Positions 23,825 through 32,303 of a stretch of DNA of 64,000 nucleotides are shown piece after piece (positions within the stretch are counted from its first letter, which is position 1; every line of letters begins with the position of its first letter). The stretch is taken from assembly GCF_900105925.1 (NCBI RefSeq), contig NZ_LT629791.1, forward strand, positions 3,321,278-3,385,277. The letters run 5' to 3'. A model generated the notes under the pieces. The model was given only the letters and a program-made list of their open reading frames with translations. It had not been told where the DNA came from and searched no databases. This stretch comes from Jiangella alkaliphila. GTDB lineage: Bacteria > Actinomycetota > Actinomycetes > Jiangellales > Jiangellaceae. Made by a program: the position numbers and the translations under genes.

Positions 23825-24964
23825 GTGCCCACCACCGACTACTACGAAGTCCTCGGCGTGCAGAAGAACGCTTCCAGCGAGGAGATCAAGAAGGCGTACC
23901 GCCGCCTCGCCCGCCAGCTGCACCCGGACGTCAACCCCGACCCGGCGACGCAGGAGCGGTTCAAGGAGGTCGTCACGGCCTACGAGGTCCTCAACGACCC
24001 CCGCAAGCGCGAGATGTACGACCTCGGCGCCGACCCGCTGGCCAGCGGCGGCGGCGCGGGCGGCAACTTCGGCGGCGCGTTCTCGTTCACCGACATCATG
24101 GACGCCTTCTTCGGCGGGACCAACGCGCGCGGCCCCCGCAGCCGGGTCCGCCGCGGCCAGGACGCCCTGGTGCAGCTGAAGGTCGAGCTGGCCGACGCCG
24201 TGTTCGGCGCCACCAAGGAGCTGCAGGTCGACACCGCCGTCGTGTGCGAGGTCTGCCACGGCGAGGGCACCGCGAAGGGCGCCACCCGGGTCACCTGCCC
24301 GACGTGTCAGGGGCAGGGCGAGGTCAGCCAGGTGCAGCGCTCGTTCCTCGGCCAGGTCATGACCACCCGCCCGTGCCCGGCCTGCCAGGGCTTCGGCACC
24401 GTGAACCCGAACCCGTGCGTCGAGTGCTCCGGCGACGGCCGGGTCCGCACCCGCCGCACGCTCACCATCAAGATCCCGGCGGGCGTCGACAACGGCACCC
24501 GCATCCAGCTGACCGGCCAGGGCGAGGTCGGCCCCGGCGGCGGCCCGGCCGGCGACCTCTACGTCGAGCTGGCCGTCACACCGCACCCGGTGTTCACCCG
24601 CAACGGCGACAACCTGCACTGCACGCTGCAGCTGCCGATGACCGCCGCCGCGCTCGGCACCAGCGTCGACCTCGAGACGTTCGACGGCCTGACGACGGTC
24701 GAGGTGCGGCCCGGCGCCCAGCACGGCGAGATCATCAAGCTCGGCGCCCGCGGCGTCCCCAAGCTGCGCGGCACCGGCCGCGGCGACCTGCTGATCCACG
24801 TCGAAGTGCAAACGCCGACGAAGATCGACGCCCGGCAGGAGGAGCTGCTGCGCGAGCTGGCCGGGCTGCGCGGCGAGGAACGGGTCGAGGGGCCGGGCGC
24901 CGCCGGCGGCCACGGCAACTTCTTCACCCGCATCCGCGACGCCTTCAAGGACGGGCTCAACTGA
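23825..24964 (+). CDS. dnaJ: Chaperone DnaJ (DnaJ2 type)
   Basis: This 379-aa protein begins at GTG 23825, 12 bases after hrcA, with GGGAAG upstream. The J domain (residues 1-68) contains the Hsp70-stimulating HPD in QLHPDVNPD, followed by a Gly-rich linker. Four zinc-binding repeats follow: [24 protein letters not shown] and CVECSGDG (about residues 140-210). The C-terminal substrate domains and dimerisation tail are complete. It is the Hsp40 co-chaperone coregulated with HrcA; actinobacteria usually keep another dnaJ in the dnaK operon, and this is the hrcA-linked copy. Confidence 0.96.
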   Translation: MPTTDYYEVLGVQKNASSEEIKKAYRRLARQLHPDVNPDPATQERFKEVVTAYEVLNDPRKREMYDLGADPLASGGGAGGNFGGAFSFTDIMDAFFGGTNARGPRSRVRRGQDALVQLKVELADAVFGATKELQVDTAVVCEVCHGEGTAKGATRVTCPTCQGQGEVSQVQRSFLGQVMTTRPCPACQGFGTVNPNPCVECSGDGRVRTRRTLTIKIPAGVDNGTRIQLTGQGEVGPGGGPAGDLYVELAVTPHPVFTRNGDNLHCTLQLPMTAAALGTSVDLETFDGLTTVEVRPGAQHGEIIKLGARGVPKLRGTGRGDLLIHVEVQTPTKIDARQEELLRELAGLRGEERVEGPGAAGGHGNFFTRIRDAFKDGLN

Positions 24965-24972
24965 CCGCTCCG

Positions 24973-25698
24973 GTGTTCCTCGCCGACGCCGCGGCGCTGC
25001 GCGCGTCGGACGTCGTGGTCCTCGACGGCGACGAGGGCCGGCACGCCGCGGTGGTGCGTCGCATCGCGCCCGGCGAGGCGGTCGAGCTCACCGACGGCGC
25101 CGGGCAGCTGGCCCGCTGCGTCGTCGTCGCCGCGTCGAAACAGGGCCTCACCTGCGAGGTCACCGAACGGGTCGACGTGCCCGAGCCGCGGCCGCGGGTG
25201 GTCGTCGCCCAGGCGATCCCCAAGGGCGACCGCGGCGAGACCGCCGTCGAGACGATGACCGAGGTCGGCGTCGACGAGATCCTCCCGTGGGCCGCGCAGC
25301 GGTGCGTGGTCCGGTGGACGGGGGAGCGCGGCGACAAGGCGCTGCGCCGCTGGCGGTCGACGGCGCGCGAGGCCGGCAAGCAGTCGCGGCGCGCCTGGCT
25401 GCCGGCCGTGGGCGACGCGATGCCGACGACGGCGCTCGCGGGCCGCGTGGAGGCCGCCGCGCTCGCCGTCGTGCTGCACGAGGAGGCCACCACGCCGCTC
25501 GGCGCCCTCGACCTCCCCGCCGACGGCGACATCCTGCTGATCGTCGGCCCCGAGGGCGGGGTGGCGCCGGACGAGCTGGACCGGCTGGCCGCCGCTGGCG
25601 CCGTCGTCGCCCGGCTCGGCCCGACCGTGCTGCGGACCTCGACCGCCGGCACCGTCGCCGCCGGCGTCGTGCTCGCGCGCACGCCGCGCTGGGCCTAG
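24973..25698 (+). CDS. rsmE: RsmE, 16S rRNA (uracil-1498-N3)-methyltransferase
   Basis: This 241-aa SPOUT-class methyltransferase has a PUA-like N-terminal domain (GDEGRHAAVVRRIAPGEAVELTDGAG) and the knotted SAM site LLIVGPEGGVAPDELDRL with RLGPTVLRTSTAGTVAA near the C-terminus, both diagnostic of RsmE. It methylates U1498 in the decoding site of 16S rRNA. The start is uncertain: no ATG is in frame, GTG 24973 begins exactly at the conserved PVFL segment, and a CTG at 24961 overlapping the dnaJ stop would add TAP before it. Coupling to dnaJ translation is likely in either case. Confidence 0.92.
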   Translation: MFLADAAALRASDVVVLDGDEGRHAAVVRRIAPGEAVELTDGAGQLARCVVVAASKQGLTCEVTERVDVPEPRPRVVVAQAIPKGDRGETAVETMTEVGVDEILPWAAQRCVVRWTGERGDKALRRWRSTAREAGKQSRRAWLPAVGDAMPTTALAGRVEAAALAVVLHEEATTPLGALDLPADGDILLIVGPEGGVAPDELDRLAAAGAVVARLGPTVLRTSTAGTVAAGVVLARTPRWA

Positions 25699-25702
25699 GC
25701 GG

Positions 25703-26728
25703 CTACTCGACGGTGAACGTGCGGCTGTCGCTCATCGGCGGGCGGCCCTCGCCGCCGGACACGTCCTCCTCGCTCATGACGATCTCGTAGCTGCCCGGTT
25801 CGAGGTCCAGCGCCATCGAGAACTCCGCGAACGTGCAGCACTCCGTCGTCGACGTGAACCCGCTGTCGACGACCTCGCCGTCGCGGCGCAGCTCCCACAG
25901 CACGTTGGCCTCGTTCACGGCGGCCTCGCCGTCGACGGTCACCGGGCTGCTCACGACCGCACCCTCGGCCGGGTTGTTGAGCTGCACCAGCTGCCGCACC
26001 TCGAGCTGGTCGGCCCGCGCCAAGGGTTCACTGGGGTCCTGGCCGCCGACCGTGATGCGGACCGGCAACGAGCCGTCCAGCTGAGCGGCCGCGGCCGCGG
26101 CCGTCGCCGTGTAGACCAGCTGCTGGGCGGCGAGATCGGCATCCTCGCCGACCGTCGGCGGTGCACTCAGGTCGACGTCGATGGCGCCGTCGCCGATCTC
26201 GGCCGTCGTCACCTCGACGCCAGGCTCCCACAGCGACGTGTAGTCGGGGTCGGCCGGCGGCGCCGTCAGCATCTCGTTCACGGCGGCGGCGATCGGCGAC
26301 AGCGACGTCTCGACGGTGTGGAACTCGCGGACCAGCCGCAGGCCGTCGCCGGAGTCGGCCACGTAGTACACCGGCACCGACAATGACTGCGTCGCCGGCG
26401 GGGTGGTCTCGGTCGCCGACGTCGGCGGCGGGGCCGTCTCGGTCGGCGTCTCGCTCGGCGAAGGCGCCGGCGAGGTGGACGTCTGCGAGGCGACGGGAGC
26501 GTCGTCGTCGTTGTTCAGGGCGATCGCGCCGCCCACGATCACCGCGGCCGCCAGGGCCGTCGCCCCCGCGAGCCCGAGTACCACCGGTCGTCGCCACATC
26601 GGAACCACCGCCGTCCTCCTCCTGATCCGGGCCAGGCCGTCAGGGCCCGGCTGCGACCGCTCAGCGGCGCGGTGGAGTGCGTCGTGGAGCCGCTGCTCCT
26701 CGGGTGTCCAGTTCTCTGGCGTGCTCAC
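25703..26728 (-). CDS. GerMN-domain membrane protein with Gmad2 Ig-like domain, paired with sigma factor
   Basis: The protein has 341 aa. A cytosolic N-terminus of about 40 residues (TPENWTPEEQRLHDALHRAAERS) precedes one transmembrane helix (about 48-70) and a Pro/Ser/Thr-rich spacer. A GerMN domain follows at about 120-235 (VPVYYVADSGDGLRLVREFH), then a Gmad2-type Ig-like domain (NPAEGAVVSSPVTVDGEAAV... ECCTFAEFSMAL). Both domains were first described in spore-germination and lipoprotein contexts, but occur in non-sporing actinobacteria as cell-envelope proteins. The gene starts 10 bases after the ECF sigma gene, so the short cytosolic segment could act like an anti-sigma domain; this is an inference, since no zinc anti-sigma motif is present. 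Confidence 0.85.
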   Translation of the reverse strand: MSTPENWTPEEQRLHDALHRAAERSQPGPDGLARIRRRTAVVPMWRRPVVLGLAGATALAAAVIVGGAIALNNDDDAPVASQTSTSPAPSPSETPTETAPPPTSATETTPPATQSLSVPVYYVADSGDGLRLVREFHTVETSLSPIAAAVNEMLTAPPADPDYTSLWEPGVEVTTAEIGDGAIDVDLSAPPTVGEDADLAAQQLVYTATAAAAAAQLDGSLPVRITVGGQDPSEPLARADQLEVRQLVQLNNPAEGAVVSSPVTVDGEAAVNEANVLWELRRDGEVVDSGFTSTTECCTFAEFSMALDLEPGSYEIVMSEEDVSGGEGRPPMSDSRTFTVE

Positions 26729-26738
26729 CGCTGCCTCC

Positions 26739-27251
26739 TCACGACCAGTCCGTCATCGCCGCGCGCAGCCCGGCCAGCCCACGTGAGGCATGGCTCTTGA
26801 CCGCGCCGTTGCTGATCTTCATCGCGCCGGCGATCTCCGACTCGGAGTACCCGCCGTAGTAGCGCAGGACGAGCGCCTCGCGCTGGCGCTCGGGCAGCCC
26901 GCGCAGCGCGTCGACGACGGCGTCAGCGGCGGCGCCGCCGACGGCGACCTGCTCGGCGCTGGGCGCGTGGCCGGGCGGCTCCTCCGGATGACGGGCCACC
27001 ACCCCGCGGCGGCGCTGGACCGAGCGGCAGCCGTGCACGACGGACGTGCGCAGGTACCCGACCGCGGCGGCCGGTTCGCGCAGCCGTCGCCACCTGCGGT
27101 GCAGGGCCACGAACGCGTCCTGGACGACCTCCTCGGCGACGGCCTCGTCGCCCTGGAGCAACGTGGCCAGCCGGACGAGGCGGACATAGTGCGCCGCGTA
27201 GAGGTCCGTGATCGCTTCGTCGGCCTCGGACCCGGTCCTGTCTTGCACCAC
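26739..27251 (-). CDS. SigE-family ECF RNA polymerase sigma factor
   Basis: The protein has 170 aa and starts at the first of two tandem GTG codons (27251), with AGGGGT upstream. Region 2 (LYAAHYVRLVRLATLLQGDEAVAEEVVQDAFVALHRRW) and region 4 (ALRGLPERQREALVLRYYGGYSESEIAGAMKISNGAVKSHASRGLAGL) are intact, with the short linker of the actinobacterial SigE family. It directs RNA polymerase to stress or envelope promoters and probably to its own. It is cotranscribed with the GerMN membrane protein 10 bases downstream, a likely sensor or regulator partner. Confidence 0.93.
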   Translation of the reverse strand: MVQDRTGSEADEAITDLYAAHYVRLVRLATLLQGDEAVAEEVVQDAFVALHRRWRRLREPAAAVGYLRTSVVHGCRSVQRRRGVVARHPEEPPGHAPSAEQVAVGGAAADAVVDALRGLPERQREALVLRYYGGYSESEIAGAMKISNGAVKSHASRGLAGLRAAMTDWS

Positions 27252-27342
27252 ATACCCCTACTGACGCGTTGCCGGCGGTGCCGGTTTACCGATGCGCGCC
27301 CAACCGTAGGGGATCGGCTCGGTGATCTTCAGCCGAACATGG

Positions 27343-28404
27343 TCACTCGAGGTCGGTGCCGGTGACCAGGTCGGGGTTGGCGGCGAGGAACGCGTCCATG
27401 TCGTCCTCAGCGAGCGCGGTCCACAGCTGACCTGCGCGTTCCTCGTCGTAGACGACGATGCTCTGTGCCCCTTCCATGCCGGTGCCGTTGGTGGGCACCG
27501 TCAGGAAGGTCATGTCGTCGGCGCGCAGGTCGCGCATGGACAGCGCGAGGTCGACCATGCCGAACGCGCTGAGCTCCTCGTCGACGCGAGCGGCCTGGCC
27601 GATGGCGCCGGCGATGCCGTTGATCTTGCCGGGATCGGTCAGCGTTCCGGACGAGATCAGCTCGTTCATCAGCGCACGGAGGAAGTTCTGCTGCCGTTTG
27701 ACGCGGTCGAAGTCGCCGCCGGGCAGGTCCTTGCGGTCGCGGACGTACTGCAGCGCCTGCTCGCCGGTGAGCGTGTGGGTGCCGGGCGGGAGCGGGTCCT
27801 CGTCGTCGGCGAGGGGGGTCTCCTGGTCGAACGTCAGGGTGACGCCGCCCAACTCGTCGGTGAGCGCCTCGAACCCGTTCCAGTCGATCAGCGCCAGGTG
27901 GTCGACCCGGATGCCGGTGAGCTCCTCGAGGGTCTGCACGAACAGCGCCGGCCCGCCGAAGGAGTACGCCGCGTTGATCTTGTTGCGGCCGTGGCCGGGG
28001 ATGTCGATCCAGGTGTCGCGAGGTATCGAGATCAGGTAGCCGCGGTCGCGGCCCTCCGGGAAGTGCGCCAGCATGATGGTGTCGGTGCGCGCCGCGCCCG
28101 GCTCGTACACGTCGACCTTGTCGGCACCGTCCAACCCGCCCAGCAGGAACGTGATGCTGTCGCCGGGCAGCTCGGCCGGGCGCGCGGTCTCGGGGATGTC
28201 GAACGCGTCGGGGATCCGCTCGATGTTCGACGACAGCCGGTTCACGAAGTAGAACGCACCGCCGGCCACCGCGAGCAGCAACGCCACCAGCGTCACCAGC
28301 ACGATCACGAGGATCCGGCGGTTGCGCCGGCGCTTGCGCGGCGGCTCGGCCGGCGTGGCGTCGGTGGACGAGTCGGGCTGCGGGTCCTCGGGCGGGTTCG
28401 ACAT
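27343..28404 (-). CDS. LytR-CpsA-Psr (LCP) family cell-wall ligase
   Basis: The protein has 353 aa from the ATG at 28404; the open frame upstream is arginine/proline shadow. A basic cytosolic stretch (PPRKRRRNRR) is followed by one membrane helix (about 32-54) and the extracytoplasmic LCP domain. The domain carries FLLGGLDG, ARTDTIMLAHF, YLISIPRDTWIDIPGHGRNKINAAYSFGG and LTGEQALQYVRDRKDLPGGDFDRVKRQQ, which supply the Arg and Asp residues that bind the polyprenyl-diphosphate head group. LCP enzymes transfer glycopolymers such as teichoic acids or arabinogalactan to peptidoglycan. The gene lies upstream of the sigma factor on the same strand, with 91 bases between. Confidence 0.92.
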   Translation of the reverse strand: MSNPPEDPQPDSSTDATPAEPPRKRRRNRRILVIVLVTLVALLLAVAGGAFYFVNRLSSNIERIPDAFDIPETARPAELPGDSITFLLGGLDGADKVDVYEPGAARTDTIMLAHFPEGRDRGYLISIPRDTWIDIPGHGRNKINAAYSFGGPALFVQTLEELTGIRVDHLALIDWNGFEALTDELGGVTLTFDQETPLADDEDPLPPGTHTLTGEQALQYVRDRKDLPGGDFDRVKRQQNFLRALMNELISSGTLTDPGKINGIAGAIGQAARVDEELSAFGMVDLALSMRDLRADDMTFLTVPTNGTGMEGAQSIVVYDEERAGQLWTALAEDDMDAFLAANPDLVTGTDLE

Positions 28405-28569
28405 GGCTCCAGAGAGTACGGTCGGGCGGCGACGACGCGGCGAGGACACCCCGCCCGGCGGTGGCCCCTCAGTGAGATGACGCCCGGCACGGCAGGCCGG
28501 TTGCACGGGTCCACGACCGCGTCACCTCAGTGCCCTACCATCCAGCTACCCGAACCACCGGAGGCACGA

Positions 28570-28917
28570 GTGACCCGAGACGCGGACTGCCTGTTCTGCA
28601 AGATCGCCGGCGGGCAGATCCCGGCCGACGTCGTGCGCGAGACCGAGCACACGCTCGCGTTCCGCGACATCTCGCCGCAGGCGCCCACCCACGTGCTGGT
28701 GGTGCCGCGCGAGCACCACCGCGACGTCGCGTCGCTCGCGGCCGCCGCGCCGGACACGCTGGCCGAACTGGTCCGGACGGCCGCCGCCGTCGCGGCCGGC
28801 GAGGGAATCGAGGCGTACCGGCTGGTGTTCAACACGGGGGAGCAGGCCGGTCAGTCGGTGTTCCACGTGCACGCACACGTGCTCGGCGGACGCGCGATGA
28901 CCTGGCCGCCCGGCTGA
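28570..28917 (+). CDS. HIT family nucleotide hydrolase (HinT-like)
   Basis: This 115-aa protein starts at GTG 28570, five bases after GGAGG. It opens DADCLFCKIAGGQIPADVV, with two Cys of the usual zinc-type N-terminus. The catalytic histidine triad is VFHVHAHVLGG near residues 97-105, and NTGEQAGQSVFH is the family signature. HinT enzymes hydrolyse adenosine phosphoramidates and aminoacyl-AMP. In actinobacteria this gene often precedes phoH-ybeY, as it does here (90-base gap to phoH). Confidence 0.93.
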   Translation: MTRDADCLFCKIAGGQIPADVVRETEHTLAFRDISPQAPTHVLVVPREHHRDVASLAAAAPDTLAELVRTAAAVAAGEGIEAYRLVFNTGEQAGQSVFHVHAHVLGGRAMTWPPG

Positions 28918-29006
28918 GCACAGGGACAAATCCGCATGACTTGTCAGCGCTCACGGGTAGCATTCAACCCATCCACTGAACAGCGCGATCGAGACGGGAA
29001 GCAGGC

Positions 29007-30065
29007 GTGACAGGCCCAGCGAGGCCGCCCATGACGAAGACAGAACAGGCCGAACAGCAGGCCGCCCAGCACACCATCGTCGTACCCACGAGCATCTCCA
29101 TGGTGAGTCTGCTCGGCTCGGCCGACGAGCTCATCAAGGTCGTCGAGTCGTCGTTCCCCGACGTCGACATCCACGTGCGCGGCAACCAGATCACGATGAC
29201 CGGCCGGCCGGGCGACATCGCCGAGGCCGAGAGCGTCATCGACGAGATGGTGGCCGTGCTGCGCACCGGGCAGGGCATGACGCCCGAGGCCGTCGAGCGG
29301 ACGGTGTCCATGCTGCGCGCCCGCACTGGCGAGCGGCCGGCCGAGGTGCTGACCGCCAACATCCTGTCGAGTCGTGGGCGCACCATCCGGCCCAAGACGC
29401 TGAACCAGAAGCGCTACGTCGACGCCATCGACCACCACACCGTCATCTTCGGCATCGGCCCGGCCGGCACCGGCAAGACGTACCTCGCGGTCGCCAAGGC
29501 CGTGCAGGCGCTGCAGGCCAAGCAGGTCAGCCGCATCCTGCTCACCCGGCCGGCCATCGAGGCGGGCGAGCGGCTGGGCTTCCTGCCCGGCACGCTGTCG
29601 GAGAAGATCGACCCGTATCTCCGGCCGCTGTACGACGCGCTGCACGACATGATGGACCCCGCCTCGATCCCGCGGCTGATGACCGAGGGCACCATCGAGG
29701 TGGCGCCGCTGGCGTACATGCGCGGGCGCACGCTCAACGACGCGTTCGTCATCCTCGACGAGGCGCAGAACACCTCCGCCGAGCAGATGAAGATGTTCCT
29801 CACCCGGCTCGGCTTCGGGTCGAAGATGGTCGTCACCGGCGACGTCACCCAGGTCGACCTGCCGGCCGGCACCACCAGCGGCCTGCGGGTGGTCGAGGGC
29901 ATCCTCGACGGCATCCAGGACGTCCACTTCTGCCGGTTGAACAGCCGCGACGTCGTCCGGCACCGGCTGGTGGGCGAGATCGTCGAGGCGTACACCCGCT
30001 ACGACGCCGTGCAGGAGGCGGCGCAGGGCAACGGGCGGTCGCGCGTTCCCGGCCGGCGCCCGTGA
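29007..30065 (+). CDS. phoH: PhoH family protein
   Basis: The protein has 352 aa from GTG 29007, preceded by GGGAAG; an ATG eight codons later is an alternative. An N-terminal KH-like region ([34 protein letters not shown]) is followed by the PhoH ATPase domain. Walker A is [13 protein letters not shown] (about residues 150-160), Walker B is [12 protein letters not shown], and further marks are [18 protein letters not shown] and [13 protein letters not shown]. It is a cytoplasmic predicted ATPase/helicase-like enzyme tied to RNA metabolism and ribosome quality. The downstream ybeY overlaps by 4 bases, the universal phoH-ybeY pair. Confidence 0.95.
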   Translation: MTGPARPPMTKTEQAEQQAAQHTIVVPTSISMVSLLGSADELIKVVESSFPDVDIHVRGNQITMTGRPGDIAEAESVIDEMVAVLRTGQGMTPEAVERTVSMLRARTGERPAEVLTANILSSRGRTIRPKTLNQKRYVDAIDHHTVIFGIGPAGTGKTYLAVAKAVQALQAKQVSRILLTRPAIEAGERLGFLPGTLSEKIDPYLRPLYDALHDMMDPASIPRLMTEGTIEVAPLAYMRGRTLNDAFVILDEAQNTSAEQMKMFLTRLGFGSKMVVTGDVTQVDLPAGTTSGLRVVEGILDGIQDVHFCRLNSRDVVRHRLVGEIVEAYTRYDAVQEAAQGNGRSRVPGRRP

Positions 30066-30526
30066 CCATCGAGGTCAACAACGAGTCCGGCGCCGAGGTC
30101 GACGAGAAGACGCTGTCCGACCTCGCCCGGTTCGTCCTCGACCACCAGCGCATCCACCCGCTCGCCGAGCTGGCCGTCCTGCTGGTCGACACCGACACGA
30201 TGGAACAGCTGCACGTGCAGTGGATGGACGAGCCCGGCCCCACCGACGTGCTGTCGTTCCCGATGGACGAGCTGCGGCCCACGCCCGACGACGCCGAGCC
30301 CGAGCCCGGCCTGCTCGGCGACGTCGTGCTCTGCCCCGACGTCGCCGCCACGCAGGCCAAGGCCGCCGGTCACAGCACCGAGGACGAGTTGCAACTGCTG
30401 ACCGCCCACGGCATCCTCCACCTCCTCGGCTATGACCACGCCGAGCCTGAGGAGGAGAAGGAGATGTTCGGGCTGCAGAAACAGCTGCTGACCGACTGGC
30501 GGAACGCCCGAGGAGGCGGCCGCTGA
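30062..30526 (+). CDS. ybeY: YbeY, rRNA maturation endoribonuclease
   Basis: This 154-aa protein starts at a GTG that overlaps the phoH stop (GTGA). The zinc motif [16 protein letters not shown], the HxxxHxxxxxH of YbeY, lies at about residues 116-131, and the substrate-channel motif [12 protein letters not shown] is present. YbeY processes the 3' end of 16S rRNA and takes part in 70S ribosome quality control. It is followed by a CNNM gene with a one-base TGATG overlap, so phoH-ybeY-CNNM-cdd-like forms a tightly coupled operon. Confidence 0.96.
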   Translation: MTIEVNNESGAEVDEKTLSDLARFVLDHQRIHPLAELAVLLVDTDTMEQLHVQWMDEPGPTDVLSFPMDELRPTPDDAEPEPGLLGDVVLCPDVAATQAKAAGHSTEDELQLLTAHGILHLLGYDHAEPEEEKEMFGLQKQLLTDWRNARGGGR

Positions 30527-31893
30527 TGTTCGCCTCACCGCTGCCCGCCGCCACGCTGGCCGCCGCCGCGGACTCGTCCACCACCGCGGGTGGCGCGTCC
30601 ACCGTCTGGCTGCTGGTCTCGGCGGCGGTGCTGGTGGTCGTCGCGATGCTGTTCGCGATGTCCGAGGCGGCGCTGACCACCATCTCGCGCAGCCGCGCCG
30701 AGGAGTTGCACCGCGCCGGCCGCCGCGGGTCCGACGCCCTGGTGCGGGTCGCCTCCGACCCCGTCCCGGCGCTGAACACCGCGCTGCTGCTGCGCATGGC
30801 CTGCGAGGTCGCCGCGGTCGTCATGGTCGCGGTGGTGTGCGAAGAGTACTTCGACCCGTGGTGGCAGACGCTGCTGGTCGCCGCCGGCAGCATGGTCGTC
30901 GTGTCGTTCGTCGTCATCGGCGTCGCGCCGCGCACGCTGGGCCGCCAGCACGCCGAGGGCGTCGCGCTGGCCTTCGCCGGCCTGCTGCTCAGCGTCACGC
31001 GCGTGCTCGGCCCGATCCCGAAGCTGCTCATCATGCTCGGCAACGCGCTCACCCCGGGCAAGGGCTTCCGCGAAGGGCCGTTCGCGACGGAGGCCGAGCT
31101 GCGCGAGCTGGTCGACCTCGCCGAGGCCGGCCGCATCATCGAGTCCGGCGAGCGGCAGATGATCCACTCGGTCTTCGAGCTGGGCGACACCGTGGTCCGC
31201 GAGGTCATGGTGCCGCGCACCGACGTCGTGTTCATCGAGGCGAACAAGACGCTGCGGCAGTTCCAGTCGCTGGCGCTGCGCAGCGGGTTCAGCCGCATCC
31301 CCGCGGTCGGGCCGGGCGGGCTCGACGACATCGTCGGCATCACCTACCTCAAGGACGTCGCGCGCCGGCTCTACGACAACCGCGACGCCGAGTCCGTCGA
31401 GCGGGTCGGGTCCGTGCTCCGGCCGGCGTTCTTCGTACCGGACTCCAAGCCGGCCGACGACCTGCTGCGCGAGATGCAGGCGCAGCGCATCCACGTCGCC
31501 GTCGTCGTCGACGAGTACGGCGGCACCGCCGGCCTGGTCACCATCGAGGACATCCTCGAGGAGATCGTCGGCGAGATCACCGACGAGTACGACTCCGACG
31601 AGGACGGCATCGAGACCCTCGACGACGGCGTGGTCCGGGTGAGCTCCCGGCTGCACATCGACGACCTCGGCGAGCTGTTCGGCCTGGAGCTGTCCGACGA
31701 CGACGTCGACACCGTCGGCGGCCTCATGGCCAAGCAACTGGGCCGGGTGCCCATCGCCGGAGCCGAGGCCGACGTCGCCGGGCTGCACCTCGTCGCGGAG
31801 GGTCCGTCCGGCCGCCGCAACCGCATCGGAACCGTCAGGGTGAGCCGGCTCGTTCAGGTCACCGACAGCGAGCCGCACGAGGAGCATGCGTGA
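30526..31893 (+). CDS. CNNM/hemolysin C family membrane protein (CorC/HlyC type)
   Basis: The protein has 455 aa. An N-terminal DUF21/CNNM domain with about four hydrophobic segments (VWLLVSAAVLVVVAMLFAMSEAALTTISRSRA; VAAVVMVAVVC; LLVAAGSMVVVSFVVIG) is followed by a helix and a CBS pair: REVMVPRTDVVFIEANKTL... GITYLKDV and IHVAVVVDEYGGTAGLVTIEDILEEIVGEITDEYD. A CorC_HlyC transporter-associated domain ends the protein. Relatives export or regulate Mg2+/Co2+, with CBS domains sensing Mg-ATP. Start codon and ybeY stop share one base. This family next to ybeY is the standard arrangement from actinobacteria to proteobacteria. Confidence 0.93.
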   Translation: MFASPLPAATLAAAADSSTTAGGASTVWLLVSAAVLVVVAMLFAMSEAALTTISRSRAEELHRAGRRGSDALVRVASDPVPALNTALLLRMACEVAAVVMVAVVCEEYFDPWWQTLLVAAGSMVVVSFVVIGVAPRTLGRQHAEGVALAFAGLLLSVTRVLGPIPKLLIMLGNALTPGKGFREGPFATEAELRELVDLAEAGRIIESGERQMIHSVFELGDTVVREVMVPRTDVVFIEANKTLRQFQSLALRSGFSRIPAVGPGGLDDIVGITYLKDVARRLYDNRDAESVERVGSVLRPAFFVPDSKPADDLLREMQAQRIHVAVVVDEYGGTAGLVTIEDILEEIVGEITDEYDSDEDGIETLDDGVVRVSSRLHIDDLGELFGLELSDDDVDTVGGLMAKQLGRVPIAGAEADVAGLHLVAEGPSGRRNRIGTVRVSRLVQVTDSEPHEEHA

Positions 31894-32231
31894 GCGACGC
31901 ACTCGACCCCGAGGACGCCAAGATCCTCACCCTGGCCCGGTCCGCCCGGGCACGCACCGGCGCACCCGCCGGCGCGGCGGTCCGCGACGCCGACGGCCGC
32001 ACATACGCCGCCGCCGACGTCGCGCTGCCGTCGCTACGCCTCACCGCGCTGCAGCTGGCCGTCGCTTCGGCGGTGTCCAGCGGGGCCACCGGACTCGAGG
32101 CGGCGGCGGTCGTCACCACCGGTGATGCCGCCGGTGTGGACACCGCGGTGGTGTCGGATCTCGGCGGACCGGGTATACCGGTCTACGTCGCTGGTCCCGA
32201 CGGCACGCCGCTTACGGCGCTGCGTTCGTAG
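31890..32231 (+). CDS. Cytidine-deaminase-like protein lacking zinc ligands
   Basis: This 113-aa protein starts at a GTG overlapping the CNNM stop. The spacing and hydrophobic pattern (AAVRDADGRTYAAADVALPSL... ALQLAVASAVSSGATGLEAAAVVTT) follow the cytidine deaminase fold, and actinobacteria carry a cdd-like gene between CNNM and era. However, the protein has no histidine and no cysteine at all, so the (H/C)AE and PCxxC zinc ligands are absent and deaminase catalysis is not expected. It may be a structural or RNA-binding relic kept for its position in the operon. Confidence 0.75.
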   Translation: MSDALDPEDAKILTLARSARARTGAPAGAAVRDADGRTYAAADVALPSLRLTALQLAVASAVSSGATGLEAAAVVTTGDAAGVDTAVVSDLGGPGIPVYVAGPDGTPLTALRS

Positions 32232-32303
32232 CCATCCTCATCCGAGTGCGCTAACGTGCGGCCGTTCGACCTCCGAGGCGACCGACCGAAGACGGAGATA
32301 CGA

